Source: JAEZBP01 sp963832725 (GTDB lineage Bacteria; Myxococcota_A; Polyangia; Polyangiales; Sandaracinaceae). Taken from it: DNA of 64,000 bases. Positions 17,015 through 27,530 of this stretch are shown here, piece after piece. The translations under genes were made by a program, and so were the position numbers. The stretch lies in NCBI GenBank assembly GCA_963832725.1, contig CAWHVG010000005.1, positions 62,001 through 126,000 of the forward strand. The letters are read 5' to 3'. Within the stretch, counting starts at the first letter, position 1; every line of letters begins with the position of its first letter. The notes under the pieces were generated by a model. It made no database searches. It worked only from the letters and a program-made list of their open reading frames with translations, and was not told where the DNA came from.

Positions 17015-17893
17015 GCGCCGGTCCAATCGCGAATCAGGGCCTGGGAGCTCGCGCTCCCGGGCCGAGCTGCGTCCGTCGGCGTCCCCCAGGTGTATCGATA
17101 CGCTCACGCTGCACGAGAACACGGCCTGGCAGCGCCCGTCGGCGGCCTTGGGGCCGCAGATGGCTGTGCCCACGCCGTCTACTGACGGATGTCAGCATCC
17201 ATCCACCTCTCATCTCCAAGACAAACCTGGGGAGGGTTGCTCGGTTCAATCGCGAATCACGGCCTGGGAGCTGGTGCTCCCGGGCCGACGTGCGTCCGTC
17301 ATCGGCTAGCGGGTGTAGTAATCCGTTCGCTGTGCAGGGAGCGCCCGCTCGTAGCCTTGTCTCCGAGGGTGAACGACCGCCAACAACCGCATCCCCGCTC
17401 GCGCTGACGCCCGTCAGCCGCCAATCTCTTCCTCTTCTCCAAAACGGACCTTGGGCAGGGTTGCTCGCCTCGAGGCGATCCTGAAGCTCATTCGCACTCT
17501 GATCGCGTGGGTCGCCTCCGGCTTCGAGTGCCGTCCGCTGACCCGTACGAGCCCTTGGCACTATTCCCCGGTCGCGCTCACATGGGACCCGCGCTCCGCC
17601 AGGGCGGGTACTTCAACGGGCTGCTAGGCATGTTGCCTCGCTGTACGGATCGGCGGGATCAGAGGCCCTGTTTCCATAGGGCCAATACCCTGATGCGATC
17701 CCTGGGCGCTCTGGCCGCGCCGCCTCGAGTCCCGTTCTCTTCTCATCTCCAAAACGGACCTGGGTAGGGTTGCTTGCTCGCAGGCTTCTCTCCGGGGCTG
17801 AACGAACGCCAAGACCTGCATCGGCGCCCTCGCTGACGGGTGTCAGCCGCGCATCTTCCTCTCATCTCCAAAACGAACCTGGGTACGGTTGCT
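17015..17893 (+). repeat. array of four Y1-module tails (A-D)
   Basis: Tails A (to 17243), B (to 17467), C (to 17774) and D (to 17893) each end in a version of CCTGGGYAGGGTTGCTCG. A, B and D hold the hairpin CTGAC-NNNN-GTCAG (17182-17195, 17403-17418, 17832-17847), with a different loop in A and B. A and B also have GGGAGC/GCTCCC. Tail C has unrelated sequence before its final 50 bp. No transposase gene lies between them, so B-D look like non-autonomous copies or footprints of repeated insertion. Confidence 0.65.
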
Positions 17894-17927
17894 GAACCAA
17901 CCCGGATCGCACTCTGGGCCCCGGGTA

Positions 17928-18357
17928 CTAGCCAACCCCAAATTGTTCAACAAAATCCCCAAAAGATGCCGAAAGAAGCGTCCAGCGACCTCGGCCTGAA
18001 GTCCACTTGAGGTATTTCACGGCGTGCGCACTTGCGCCAGAGCAATCAACCACTACCGGAGAGTCAGAGCCAACCCCAAAGTCACCGATTATGATAGAAC
18101 TATCAAGGTCGATGCCTCCAGGATCAGAAGCCGGGCGGAATCCAAAACGTATCCCCATTCGCAACGAGTATTTGTGGGGTGTAGAACGGCGCCGGATGGA
18201 GCCTAAGAGGCGTCTCACAGCCACACAAGGCACGCACACAATCAATTGACACAAGCGGCGAACTATTCTGCCTATCAATAGAATCGCCCCCCGCCGGCCA
18301 CTTTCCCCTGGCAATCAAATCAACCAAAAGCCCAGGTAGAACTATTTCCCTATTCAT
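17928..18357 (-). pseudogene. candidate immunity gene 1 (SMI1/KNR4-like), frame-broken
   Basis: It starts at ATG 18357 (MNREIVLPG) with GGGGA upstream, 71 bp after the toxin stop on the same strand. The first 75 codons run into a TGA after FWIPPGF. The continuation FRPASDPGG...IGDFGVGSDSPVVVDC...ASFGDFVEQFG lies in another frame and ends at 17928. The GSDSP-VxDC and terminal xFxxFV pattern resembles SMI1/KNR4 (SUKH) immunity proteins. Joined length is about 145 residues. GC content is clearly lower than in the surroundings, as is usual for toxin-immunity tips. Confidence 0.55.
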
Positions 18358-18428
18358 CGATGATCCCCAAACGTATCCAGACAGCGGCTTGAGAGCAGCG
18401 TCGCCCCACCCAGCCAACACAGTGCACC

Positions 18429-19388
18429 CTACGGCGCCTGTAGCGCACCAAACGCGTCGCGGATAGCTTGCTGCAACCCTTCGGGGACGGCCTGTTGCCC
18501 GTGAGTAACGCCGTTGACTGAGTTGGAATTGAACCGCAACTCCCAACCCGTCTGCGTCCGAACTGCCGAGAAGCCACTCAGCCGGCCGGTACCTCTAAGT
18601 GATTCGCTCAACTCCACCCACCTCTGGCCCCCGACCGTCTCGGATGTGGTAAAGTTCTCACCCGTAGCAGCGCCCAAGTCGTCGGCTACGTTGACGTGTC
18701 CACCATATTGGGCTACCGAACCAGCTGGTGCGGATCCCATTTGGGAGTTCGGAAAGCTTCGTCTCAGCAAGATATTTCCCGTCGCGTGATCGTAGACTCC
18801 CGACAGCCCCTCGTCTACGCCGACCTGGCTCAACACGTCAGAGTTCCTGACGGCGGCGTTGCGGCCGAGATTCGACACCGCATATCGGGTCTCTGAGGTA
18901 CCGGCGGTCGTCGCAGCAGAGACCCCGACGAGGGCGACGAGGAGGGGAACCTCGAGTGTTCGCAGGGCCGACGCCAAGGCCCCCTGCCGCATGAGCACGG
19001 CCATCCGTTCATGGTAGGCGTCGCCAACGGCATGCGCCAATCCGGGCACCCGGCCAAGCATCGACTGGTATGCGGCCGACTCAAGAACCGTCGAGCGCCA
19101 CTGGCCCGTCGACTGGTCGTACCTTATGTAGCCCGCCTGCACGAGCCGATATGCCTCCGCCCCAGAAGGACGGGCCGTCGTCCGACCGTTGATACTCTGG
19201 GCTACAAAGTCCGCTGCCGCGTGTGCATGACCAATCCGTTCTGCAAGCGAGCGCGAGGGCGAGAGACCTTCGGTTTCGTACCTCCCCATTGCGTCCTCAG
19301 AGACGTGCGCTTCTCTGAGACCCTGTGGGGTGAGCCCATACGTCATGGCGGCGGTCGCCAGCCCGTCGCATCCGCGCGAGCCATCACA
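18429..19388 (-). other. variable C-terminal toxin domain 1
   Basis: These are the 319 residues after the RHS DPLGL boundary. A helical middle part with a hydrophobic stretch (VPLLVALVGVSAATTAG) precedes a compact last 130 residues (GVYDHATGNILLRR...QYGGHVNVADDLG...). I do not recognise the activity. Its position, low GC content and the following immunity-like gene make it the effector tip. Confidence 0.6.
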
Positions 19389-22300
19389 GAGCCCCAATGG
19401 GTCCCTAGCCGCCAGCACATTGCCGCTCACGTAGTGATACGAGTTCAGAGCCTCGCCACCTCCCGCGGCATGCACATGCAACGGATCGGCACTCGCCCAC
19501 CTTCCCAGCCTCGGGATCAGATACCGCTCACCAAAATAGACGAGCCCGACCTCCTCATCGCCTTCCTTCGCCCGTAAACCCGTTCACCTCGGGCGCCGTC
19601 AGCGTATTACTGTCGACCTGGTACGTCTCCCGCGCCCCGTTCGGGTAGTACGTGCTGCTCTCGATGAGCTCGCCGGTCCGCACGTCGACCACGGCCGCGG
19701 TGGTGCCAATCAGGTCCGAGAGCCCGATGGTGAGGCGGTCCGTCCGGTCGTACGAGCGTGCTCGGCGTGTCGTGCTGCCACACCGTCCGCGCCCCCGCGA
19801 TGACGTACTGCGTCTCGGTCCCGAGGTCGCCGTTGGCCAGGTACTCGACCCCGTCGCAGGTGAGCCCCCGGCGCTCGAAGTCGCCCGGGTAGATGTAGAG
19901 CGCGATGCGCTCGCTCGGGATCATGCCCGCTTGTGGGGGGTCGACCCCTTCCTCCTGGTCCAGCGTCTGCTTGACCGTGCGCTGGTTGCTCGCGTCGTAG
20001 CGGTAGCGCTGGCGCACCGCAGGGTCCAGGCCCCGACCGGTGCCGCCGGAGCGGTCGTAGCGGCGCGCCTCGTCCAGCCGGTTCAGCTCGTCCCAGCGGT
20101 AGACGTAGTGCTGCTCTTCGGCGCAGGAGCAGCCACTGCGCAGCGCGCTGCGGCGCGCGTCGATGTCCGTCCCGCCCGGGTCCGCGCATGTCGTGACGGC
20201 CGAGCACTGGCTGTGCACCGTCATCGCAGCCACGTTGCCGCCGTCGCCGTAGTCCAGCTCGACCCAGCCGCTGCCGCCGTGGAGCGTCCCGCCGTCGAGG
20301 TTGCTCGCGAGGTAGAGCGCGCTCGGCCTTAGCGCGCCGTCGCTGTTCGTGTTGCCGTCCCCGTTCGCGATGCCGCCGATCGACCGCTCGTAGAAGCTCG
20401 ACGCGTCGTCGGTCATCGACGTGGTGTTCGCCAGGTAGTCCCAGCTCCACGTCAGGCTGTTCACCCGGTCCGTCGGCTGCGACGAGACCATCGACGCCGG
20501 CGACTGCCGCATCGGGTCGACGTTGCGCGTCGCGCCGAAGTCGTCACGCCAGTCGCGTTCCGACGTCGCTCGGAATCCGCCGCCCGTCGCTCTGCGTGTA
20601 GTCGTACTCGGCGCCGATCACCCGGTAGAGCGAGTCGTGGCGGATGGTGACGGTCTGCGGGCGGTGGCCGGCCGGCCACTCGGCGGGGTCGCGGTGGTCG
20701 ATCTGCGCCGTCAGGTTGTTCGCCGCGTCCCAGACGAGCTGCTGGGCGACCACGGTCGACACGGCGGCGAGAGAGGGCGCCGCGGCACCGGAATCCGCCG
20801 TCCGCGTCGTCGTGAACAACGTCGGGCGGCGGCGGATGTCGTAGACGGTCGAGCTCGTCGCGACGTTGTCGCCGTAGGTCATCGAGCTGACCAGGCCGTC
20901 GCGCTCGTACTGGATCGAGCCGACGATTGTGTGGACGGTACCGCCGATGCTCGCGATTGCGCCCGCGGGCAGGCCACGCCGGTTGTAGCTGAGGCTGCCA
21001 GCCACCAGCGGCGCGGTGCCGACGTAGTCCGGGTCCGACGGGAGCCCCATCTTGATCGGCCGGTTCGCGTGGTCGAACGAGGCGGTGCGGATGTACGGGT
21101 GGGTCTCGTCGTACTCGACCGTGCCGGCTGCCGGCGCGACCTCGTCTGCCGCCACGCTCGGCCGGCCCGTGGCGTCGAGCGTTGGCGTGCCGCTGAAGTC
21201 CCCGAGCGCGCTCGAGATCACCGCCATCTGGCGCGCGGTCCACGTGACGTTGCCCCGGGCGTCATACGCGATGGCCGCTCGCTGACCGCGGTCGGTCACC
21301 CCGGTGGCGCGCCCTGCGACACCACCGCCGGGATGGATCGTGGAGGCCCAGGAGGGGACCGCGTCGTAGTGGTAGACGACGTCGAGCGAGACGGGCGTCG
21401 CGTCGTAGCCGGTGGAGATCAGGTCGCCGACCGAGTTGTCGCCGTTGGGCTGGTCCGCCGCGTGGCTCTGCGCTTCGCCGCACGCGACGTACTGCTCGCC
21501 GACGAGGCGGCCGCCGAAGTCGTAGAAGAAGTTCTGGCCGCAGCCGCGCGGGTCGCGGACCGCCACCAAGTCGCCGACTATGTTGAAGAGGTAGCGCCAG
21601 TGCCTGGTCGCCTCGTTCGCGTTGATGGCGGTAGGGGTATCCGTGTCCGGGTCGTCGCTCGAGATGCGGCGGCCGGCCGTGTCGTACGTGAAGGTGCGCA
21701 GCGACGTGCGGGCTCGGCAGCGGGTCCGTCCAGGTCGCCGCGGGCATCGTGCTGGTGTCCGCTTGCGTCCGCACCAGCGCCAGGACCGCGCCGTCCGCGC
21801 GGTAGTACGTCCACAGGCGATAGGTCTCGCTCGCGCCGGTGTCGGGGTTGCGGTTGCGGAGGACCTGATCAATCACTCTTCCGTGACCGTCGGTGCGCGA
21901 CGTGGTGCAGGTGCGGAAGTGCTCGCTCGAGGGGTCGTTGTCGAGCGGGTCGCAGACGTCCGTTCGGAGGGCGTGGTAGCTCGTCCAGGTGACCGCGCCG
22001 TCTTCGGCATGGACGCCCCGCGCGCGGCCGAACGCGTCGTAGCGCGTGACCGCGTACGGGATGTCCGTCGGGAGCGCGACGACGGAGCTGAACGAGGTCT
22101 CGCTGCCGTCGTAGAAGTCGGTCTGGTAGGTCCGGCGGACCGTGCCCTTCTGGTCCAGCGTGGTGATGCCGCCGCGGACCCAGGCGTGCGTGTCGTCGCC
22201 GGTGGCGAGGGCGGCCCGAGCGCGGCCGAGGCCGTCCACGTAGCCGATCGAGACCAGCTCGTCGCTGTTGGTGCAGCTCAGCGCCTTGTGCGTAATGACT

Positions 22301-24344
22301 CGGCTGACCGGCTGGCTCGCCGGGTTTGTCGTCAGCTCGTAGTCGATCGTCGTCGTCGGGTTCGCGCCCGAGCAGCTGCCCACGTTCGGTGGCGTGACCG
22401 ACGTGAGCCGGCCCAGACCGTCATAGGTGACGGTCGTCGTGTTGTCGTTCGGGTCGGTCGAGCTGAGGATGGCGCCCAGGCCCCGGTCCCAGGTGCCAGT
22501 CGTCGTCAGCGTCGAGGAAGGACCGGTCTGGACGCTCTCGCTGGTCGCGAGCTGCGCGAAGGTGCCTTCGTAGCTGACGGTGCTGAAGCGCAGGCACGCC
22601 GTGTCGAACGTGGTCGAACCGGCCGCGAGGACCGCGCCGGCGCAGCTCGCCAGCGCGTTCCCCCAGTCGTCGTAGGCGGTCGAGGCGGTGACCGTCTGCG
22701 AGCTGAGCGTCGCGCCCAGGTCCGCGGCGCCGCCTTCGTTCAGACTTGGGGCCTCGCCTCCAAACGTGTAGCTCGAGGGCGCACTCACCGTCTGCGTCGC
22801 GCTCGTGAGGTTGCCGACCGAGTCGTAGGTGTTCGTCGTGTCGCCGAGGTTCGTGCTCGCGCCCTCACCGGTCACGTAGCTGCGACTCGTGCGCCAGATC
22901 CAGCTCGAGCCGTCTCCCAGAAGCATGGGCTCGGTGTGGCTCACGATCAGCCCGTCGATCGCTGCTCCGGTGGTGACACCGACGGCGCCGTGCGCCGTCT
23001 GCTGGTGCACGTGGCCGAGGTTGTCCACGACGTCGAAGGTGGTGCGGATACGGGCGGCACTCGTGGTGCTGCCGCGAACGAAGACAGTGCGCGATTGCTC
23101 CGTGAGCTGGAGCTGCTGACCGCTGGTGTCTGGGATCGCGTCCCGAGCCCACCGCTCGAGTCGACGACCTCGCGGATCACCGCTGGGGCAGAGATGGAGC
23201 CCGTCCCCGCCGTAAAGGGCGTCGTGTCGTAGCGAAGCTCGTTCGTCTCGCTCACGAACGCGTAGTGGACCGTTCGGCCGTCCAGGCCCGTCAGGAGCTG
23301 GCGGTTCGTGATGGTCGCGTACGAGGTGCTGAGGAAGGCGCCGTCGTCGTCGAAGACCTCCGTCATCACCTCCCGGCCCTTGAGCGACTCGTTCGGGTTG
23401 TCGGCCAGGCGGTCGTCCTCGATCGAGCTCGGGCGGCGGCCCTGGAGGAAGTGCGTCCGCGAGTAGACCGTGGGGTTGTTCCAGTCGCCCACCGTCACTG
23501 CGTCGGCGGCGCCGAATCCGCGGAACTCCTCCTCGATGCCTTCGTAGTAGCCGTCGTGGTAGGCGAACTGGCTCTCCGTCACCTGCGCCTGGCGGCCGAG
23601 CGCGTCGAAGCGGTCCGTCGTGCTCACGCCCCGCACGACCGTGCTGATGACCGGGCTGCCGTTTGCGCGGATCATCCACTGGTCCTGCGAGCCGGTCGCG
23701 GTCGAGTCGCACTTGGCGGTAGGCCGGTCTGACCGCTCAGGGTGCAGAGCCGGTCGTCCGGACCGGTCGGGGTGGACGTCCAGGTGAAGCGGTCGCACGA
23801 GCCGTCGGTGCACTCGGACGCGGCTTGCAGGTCGGCCACGTAGTCCTCGGCGCTCGAGCCGTAGGTGATGGTCGTGAACGCGCCGAGGCCGTTGTCGACG
23901 CCGACCAGGAGGCGCGGGCGCCGGCCGCCCGCCGGGTCGATGAACTGCCAGTTCGACGCGTTGCCCCAGACGATGTCCGTCGTGCCGCTGCCGTCGATGT
24001 CGGCGAAGCGCACGCGAGGCGCGAAGCTCGGCGTCGCCGGCGTACTGCCGATGGTCACCCGGTCCGTCCAACCCTGGCCGGCGCGGTTGAACCACACGTC
24101 CACGTTGCGGAAGCGCACCTGGACGATGTCCGAGGCGCCGTCCATGTCGACGTCGCTCAGGTACACGCCGTCGAGATCGATGGCCAAGTCGGCCGGCGGG
24201 GTCGCCATCTCGATGTAGCGGCCGGCGCCTTCGCCCGGCGCACAGTCCGCGAGCCTTCGCCCCAAACGCCTTCGCCCCGGCCGGGCCAGTAGATGATGCG
24301 GCCGCGGCGGAGCTTCGCGATGTCCTGCAGGCCGTCGCCGTTGA
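18429..24344 (-). pseudogene. RHS/SpvB-type polymorphic toxin, copy 1, many frame breaks
   Basis: Reading from 24344 downward: FG-GAP-like segments (VNGDGLQDIA, DVDMDGASDIV, DIDGSGTTDIV) and a TcdB-middle-like YHDGYYEGIEEEFRGFG. A long run of YD/RHS repeats follows (YDGLGRLTSV, YDAFGRARG, YRYDASNQRTVKQ), then the RHS core end (RYLIPRLGRWAS, YHYVSGN, DPLGL). The 5' end is missing: similarity stops at 24344 against unrelated sequence. At least seven frame changes occur, near 24240, 23725, 23145, 21715, 20540, 19755 and 19580. The second copy confirms a one-base insertion at 19580. As written no full protein can be made. Confidence 0.8.
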
Positions 24345-24832
24345 CTGCGGCCGCTCCGCGGCCTCGTCGCTCCTCCCGAACTCTGCGGCTCCGTGGACTG
24401 CGTCCACTACGCTCGCACGAGTTCACTCGGAGGCATGTCGGCGAGGCGGACCTCCGGGTCCTCGAAGTCGATCGGGGTCCCCGCGTAGAGCAGGCAGCTC
24501 TCGAAGGGCTGCGTCGAGAGCACGTACTGCGCGAACTCGGGTAGTCGTGGTGGGGAGTCCTGTGGGTGATCCAGCGGCTGCTGGAGCTGGCGATCGAGAC
24601 GGGGATGCGCGGGGAGGCGAGCTGGCTCCGGCAGCTCGGGTGAGTGCCTCTCGACGTCGGTCTTGCTCTGCGAAGGGAACGCGGCGCCATTCGCGCTCGC
24701 TCGCGCCGCTGGCGCGGAAGGGCGGTCGGGCCTGTCTCCCTGGCCAGCGTTCGTTGCGGGGGAAGCGCGTATGTAGCCGGGACGAGCGGCGCCCGCAGCA
24801 CCGAGCACGGGAGGAGGGAACAGAAGCCCGTC
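24345..24832. other. mosaic between RHS copy 1 and module 2
   Basis: No complete gene is supported. A plus-strand fragment (VIQRLLELAIETGMRGEASW, then stop near 24642) reads like the end of an unidentified protein. A long hairpin lies at 24378-24424. The junction with the truncated RHS gene is at about 24344. Confidence 0.4.
24378..24424. repeat. dispersed hairpin family B, copy 1
   Basis: Nested stems: GAACTC/GAGTTC outside, TGCG/CGCA, then GTGGAC-TGC-GTCCAC inside. The inner part TGCGGCTCCGYGGACTGCGT recurs at 49412-49431 with matching base changes on both arms. Confidence 0.5.
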
Positions 24833-24948
24833 GCGCGACGGCGCCCGGCGGGGTTCGCTCCCAGCGCGTGGGAAGCTCCGTCAGTCCGGGCGAGCTCGCA
24901 CCGTCTCGATGAAGGTCCGATGGCGGACCCACAGGAAGCTCGCACCTC

Positions 24949-25932
24949 GTGACGATCCAAAAGGCACCGCACGACACCTTGTTCCGCCTCGCGTTCGAGC
25001 AGGTGCAGAACGCGGCGGGGCTCCTGCGAGCGCTGCTGCCGCCCGCGCTGGTCGCTGCTGTCGATTGGAGCAGTCTGGAGCTCACGGACGGCAGCTACGT
25101 CGACCCCGAGCTGCGCACCCTCGAGAACGACCTCGTGTTCTCGGCGCGGCTGCAGGAGCGGGAGGCGTTCTTCTACCTGCTCGTCGAGCACCAGAGCACG
25201 GCCGACCCGTGGATGGTCTGGCGACTCTGGAGGTACGTGACCCGCACGCTCGAACGCTGGACGCGGGAGCATCCCGACGCGCGGCGGATGCCGCTGGTGA
25301 TCCCGCTCGTCGTCTATCACGGCGCTCGGCCCTGGAACGCGCCGCGAAGCATCGCCGAGCTCTTCGACGTGGATGCGGAGACCCTCGGGGACGCTGCCGA
25401 TGCGGTCGTCCCGCGCTTCACGTACATCCTCGACGACCTCACTCAGCTCGCCCCCGAGAAGCTCCGCGAGCGCGCGCTTCCCGCGTTCGGCGCGCTGGCT
25501 CTCTGGGCGTTGCAGAACGCCGCCACCGGACAGTTCGCGCGCACCGTCGGCCTCGTCCGCGATCTCTTCGACGACGTCCACGCGAGCCAGAATGGGGCAG
25601 AGGCGTTGGGCGCCATCTTCCGCTATCTTTCCATCGTCACCGGAGACGACGACCGCAACATCGTCGACGAGGTGCTCGCCGAGCTCAGCGAGCCCGTTCG
25701 GGAGAACGCCATGTCACTCTACGACAAGCTCATCGCGCAAGGGGAAGCCAAGGGACGCGCCGAGGGAGAGGCCAACGCACTCGCCGACGTGCTCTCCAAG
25801 CTGCTCACCCTCAAGTTCGGCGCCCTTCCCGAGGACATCATGGCCCGCATCGGCAGTGCCTCCGTCGACCAGCTCGACCGATGGGTCGAGCGCGTGCTCA
25901 CCGCCGAGTCCCTCGACGACGTCTTGGCGTAG
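24949..25932 (+). CDS. Rpn-family PD-(D/E)XK nuclease (copy 2)
   Basis: The protein has 327 residues from GTG 24949 and is closely similar to rpn1. The nuclease residues (ENDLVFS, LVEHQS) are intact. The repeat helix is much shorter: GEAK GRAE GEAN ALAD, about three units against seven in rpn1. The domain after it (SKLLTLKFGALPED...) is conserved. The internal ATG with GGGAG is kept (25711). A conserved hairpin follows the gene and the Y1 transposase starts 117 bp later. It should be a working nuclease as far as sequence shows; its biological role, phage defence or promotion of recombination, is inferred from the family. Confidence 0.87.
   Translation: MTIQKAPHDTLFRLAFEQVQNAAGLLRALLPPALVAAVDWSSLELTDGSYVDPELRTLENDLVFSARLQEREAFFYLLVEHQSTADPWMVWRLWRYVTRTLERWTREHPDARRMPLVIPLVVYHGARPWNAPRSIAELFDVDAETLGDAADAVVPRFTYILDDLTQLAPEKLRERALPAFGALALWALQNAATGQFARTVGLVRDLFDDVHASQNGAEALGAIFRYLSIVTGDDDRNIVDEVLAELSEPVRENAMSLYDKLIAQGEAKGRAEGEANALADVLSKLLTLKFGALPEDIMARIGSASVDQLDRWVERVLTAESLDDVLA
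25711..25932 (+). CDS. predicted internal RpnS-type product of rpn2
   Basis: An in-frame ATG 25711 (MSLYDKLIAQGEAKG) has GGGAG at 25700-25704, six bases upstream, exactly as in rpn1. The product would be 73 residues: the short repeat helix plus the C-terminal domain. It is a candidate antitoxin to the full-length protein. Conservation of the start and its RBS between diverged copies is the evidence; expression is not shown. Confidence 0.5.
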   Translation: MSLYDKLIAQGEAKGRAEGEANALADVLSKLLTLKFGALPEDIMARIGSASVDQLDRWVERVLTAESLDDVLA

Positions 25933-26048
25933 GCGCCGGGGGGACCCGAGCGGCTCGACCGGCGCCCGCTGGCGGATCGGCGGAAGGTTCGCCGATCTCG
26001 ACGCGCAAGTGTGCGGAATCAGGCGGTGCCGATTCGGAACGGCCCGTG

Positions 26049-26969
26049 ATGACGCCGGAGGGCATGTCTCACCCGCGCCTCACCCGGCCCAAGGCCGTCT
26101 ACGCTATCTGCCGCCGCGTCGAAGGTCGGCGGTTTCTGCTCCGGCCGGACGATGAGCTCAACCAGCTCTTCACGTACCTGCTCGCGATCAGCGCGGCGGA
26201 GTTCGACGTCGAGGTCCACGTCGCGACCGTGATGTCGACGCACTTCCATCTCGTCGTGACCGTGCCGGACGGGAACGTCAGCGACTTCATGCACCGGCTC
26301 GACATGCGGATGGCCAGGGCGCTGCAAGTCTTGCGGCGGTACGTGCGGGGCGTCGTGTGGGAGCCGGGGGCGCTGAGCATCGTCGAGCTGAAGACGAGAG
26401 AAGCGGTCGTGGAGCAGATCGCATACGCGGTCGCCAACCCTGTCAAGGCGGGACTCGTGTTCGCAGCTGGGGATTGGCCGGGGGTGACCGCCGCCGTCGA
26501 GGACATCGGGCGACGGGTGCTCGAGGCCAAGCGGCCGGACTACTTCTTCAGCGACGAGTGGCCCGAGGAGGCCTCGGTCCAGCTGACTCTGCCGCGGTGC
26601 TTGCAGGAGATGGGCGAGGCGGAAGCGTACCAGCGGCTCACCGCGGAGCTCGAGCTGCAGGAGGAGCTCGCGCGCGAGTACGTGAAGAAGAACGGCTGGA
26701 AGGTGCTCGGTCGTCTCGGCGCGAAGAACGTCTCGCCCTACCGCTGCGCGAAGAGCTGGCGGGAGCTCGGCAAGCTCGTCCCGCACATCGCCGCGGGGCG
26801 CGGGCAGAAGGAGGCGCGAATCGCCGCCATCGCCGAGCTGCGCGCGTTCCGTGCCGCGCACCGCGAGGCCAAGCGCCGGTGGACGGGCGGAGACCGAGAC
26901 GTCGTCTTCCCGGCCGGCACGTACTGGATGCGCGTTCATCACGGCGCCGAGGTGGCTCCCTTCACCTGA
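26049..26969 (+). CDS. Y1 (HUH) transposase, REP-associated type (copy 2)
   Basis: The protein has 306 residues from ATG 26049; an ATG at 26064 is also possible. It has the Y1 transposase fold with the HUH pair His65-Phe-His67 (STHFHLVVTV) and the catalytic Tyr126 in IAYAVANPVKAGLV, the layout typical of REP-associated tyrosine transposases. After residue 140 it has a long helical C-terminal part (ELQEELAREYVKKNGWKVLG) specific to this family. It should cut and rejoin single-stranded DNA at hairpins. It is the last gene of module 2 and is followed by the hairpin tail. Confidence 0.88.
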   Translation: MTPEGMSHPRLTRPKAVYAICRRVEGRRFLLRPDDELNQLFTYLLAISAAEFDVEVHVATVMSTHFHLVVTVPDGNVSDFMHRLDMRMARALQVLRRYVRGVVWEPGALSIVELKTREAVVEQIAYAVANPVKAGLVFAAGDWPGVTAAVEDIGRRVLEAKRPDYFFSDEWPEEASVQLTLPRCLQEMGEAEAYQRLTAELELQEELAREYVKKNGWKVLGRLGAKNVSPYRCAKSWRELGKLVPHIAAGRGQKEARIAAIAELRAFRAAHREAKRRWTGGDRDVVFPAGTYWMRVHHGAEVAPFT

Positions 26970-27199
26970 GCGAGCCGCTCGATCGCGAATGACGCGCCTC
27001 GGAGCTCACGCTTCCGGGCCGAGGTGCGTCCGTCGTCGGCCGCCAGGTGTAGCAATCCATTCGCTGTGCACGGAGTGCCTGCTCGCAGGCTTCTCTCCGG
27101 GGCTGAACGAACGCCAAGACCTGCATCGGCGCCCTCGCTGACGGGTGTCAGCCGCCCATCTTCCTCTCATCTCCAAAACGAACCTGGGTACGGTTGCCG
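26970..27199 (+). repeat. hairpin tail E of module 2
   Basis: This is about 230 bp after the transposase stop. It contains GGAGC-TCAC-GCTTC (27001-27014) and GCTGAC-GGGT-GTCAGC (27137-27152), and ends CCTGGGTACGGTTGC (27183-27197). It is identical to tail F at 28452-28680, which points to very recent duplication or conversion. Confidence 0.7.
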
Positions 27200-27429
27200 A
27201 GGGCGAAGCCAAGGGAGAGGCCGAGGGAGAGGCAAAGGGGCGCGCCGAGGGAGAGGCAAAGGGAGAGGCAAAGGCACGCGTCGACGTCCTCTCCAAGCTG
27301 CTCCAGCTCAAGTTCGGCGCCCTGCCCGACGACGTCGCCGATCGCATCCGGGGCGCTTCCATCGAAGAGCTCGACCTCTGGGTCGAGCGCGTGCTCGCCG
27401 CCGAGTCCCTCGACGACGTCTTGGCGTAG
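27145..27429 (+). CDS. stand-alone Rpn C-terminal (RpnS-like) protein
   Basis: Module 3 begins in the middle of an rpn gene, directly after tail E. A GTG at 27145, inside the tail hairpin, opens a frame that reads 18 tail-encoded residues and then EGEAKGEAEGEAKG..., about six four-residue units and the whole C-terminal domain to SLDDVLA (94 residues). The nuclease domain is absent. If translated, it is a separate antitoxin-like RpnS without a toxin. The start codon is uncertain and no strong RBS is seen. Confidence 0.45.
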   Translation: MSAAHLPLISKTNLGTVAEGEAKGEAEGEAKGRAEGEAKGEAKARVDVLSKLLQLKFGALPDDVADRIRGASIEELDLWVERVLAAESLDDVLA

Positions 27430-27530
27430 GCGTCGAGCGCCCGGCGGCCGCCGGCGGATCGGCGGAGAGTTCGCCGATCTCGGCGCGTAAGTGTGCGGAA
27501 CTACGTGCGGCCAATCCGGAACGGGCCGTG

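Larger units (their letters stand above)
12261..17893 (+). mobile_element. Rpn-Y1 transposase module 1, interrupted, with four tails
   Basis: The left edge is set by homology with module 2 (12261 matches 24833). In order it holds a hairpin GGTCCG-ATCG-CGGACC (12343-12358), rpn1, an intergenic hairpin GATCGGCG/CGCCGATC (13425-13447), a Y1 transposase gene split by a serine-recombinase element, then an array of hairpin tails to 17893. All hairpins recur at matching places in module 2. It is unlike a minimal IS200/IS605 element because of the cargo nuclease. Confidence 0.6.
24833..27199 (+). mobile_element. Rpn-Y1 transposase module 2, complete
   Basis: This is the most complete copy, 2.37 kb: left-end hairpin GGTCCG-ATGG-CGGACC (24914-24929), rpn2, hairpin GATCGGCG/CGCCGATC (25975-25997), an intact Y1 transposase, and tail E with its hairpins, ending CCTGGGTACGGTTGC. 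Left and right limits come from comparison with modules 1 and 3. Y1 enzymes bind hairpins near element ends and move single strands, so these hairpins are the likely recognition sites. That is inferred. Confidence 0.65.

Noticed and set aside
24909..26969. 686-residue plus-strand frame running through rpn2 and the Y1 gene
   Set aside because: The first 380 codons are an Arg/Ala-rich shadow of rpn2 in another frame; only the part from 26049 is the transposase.
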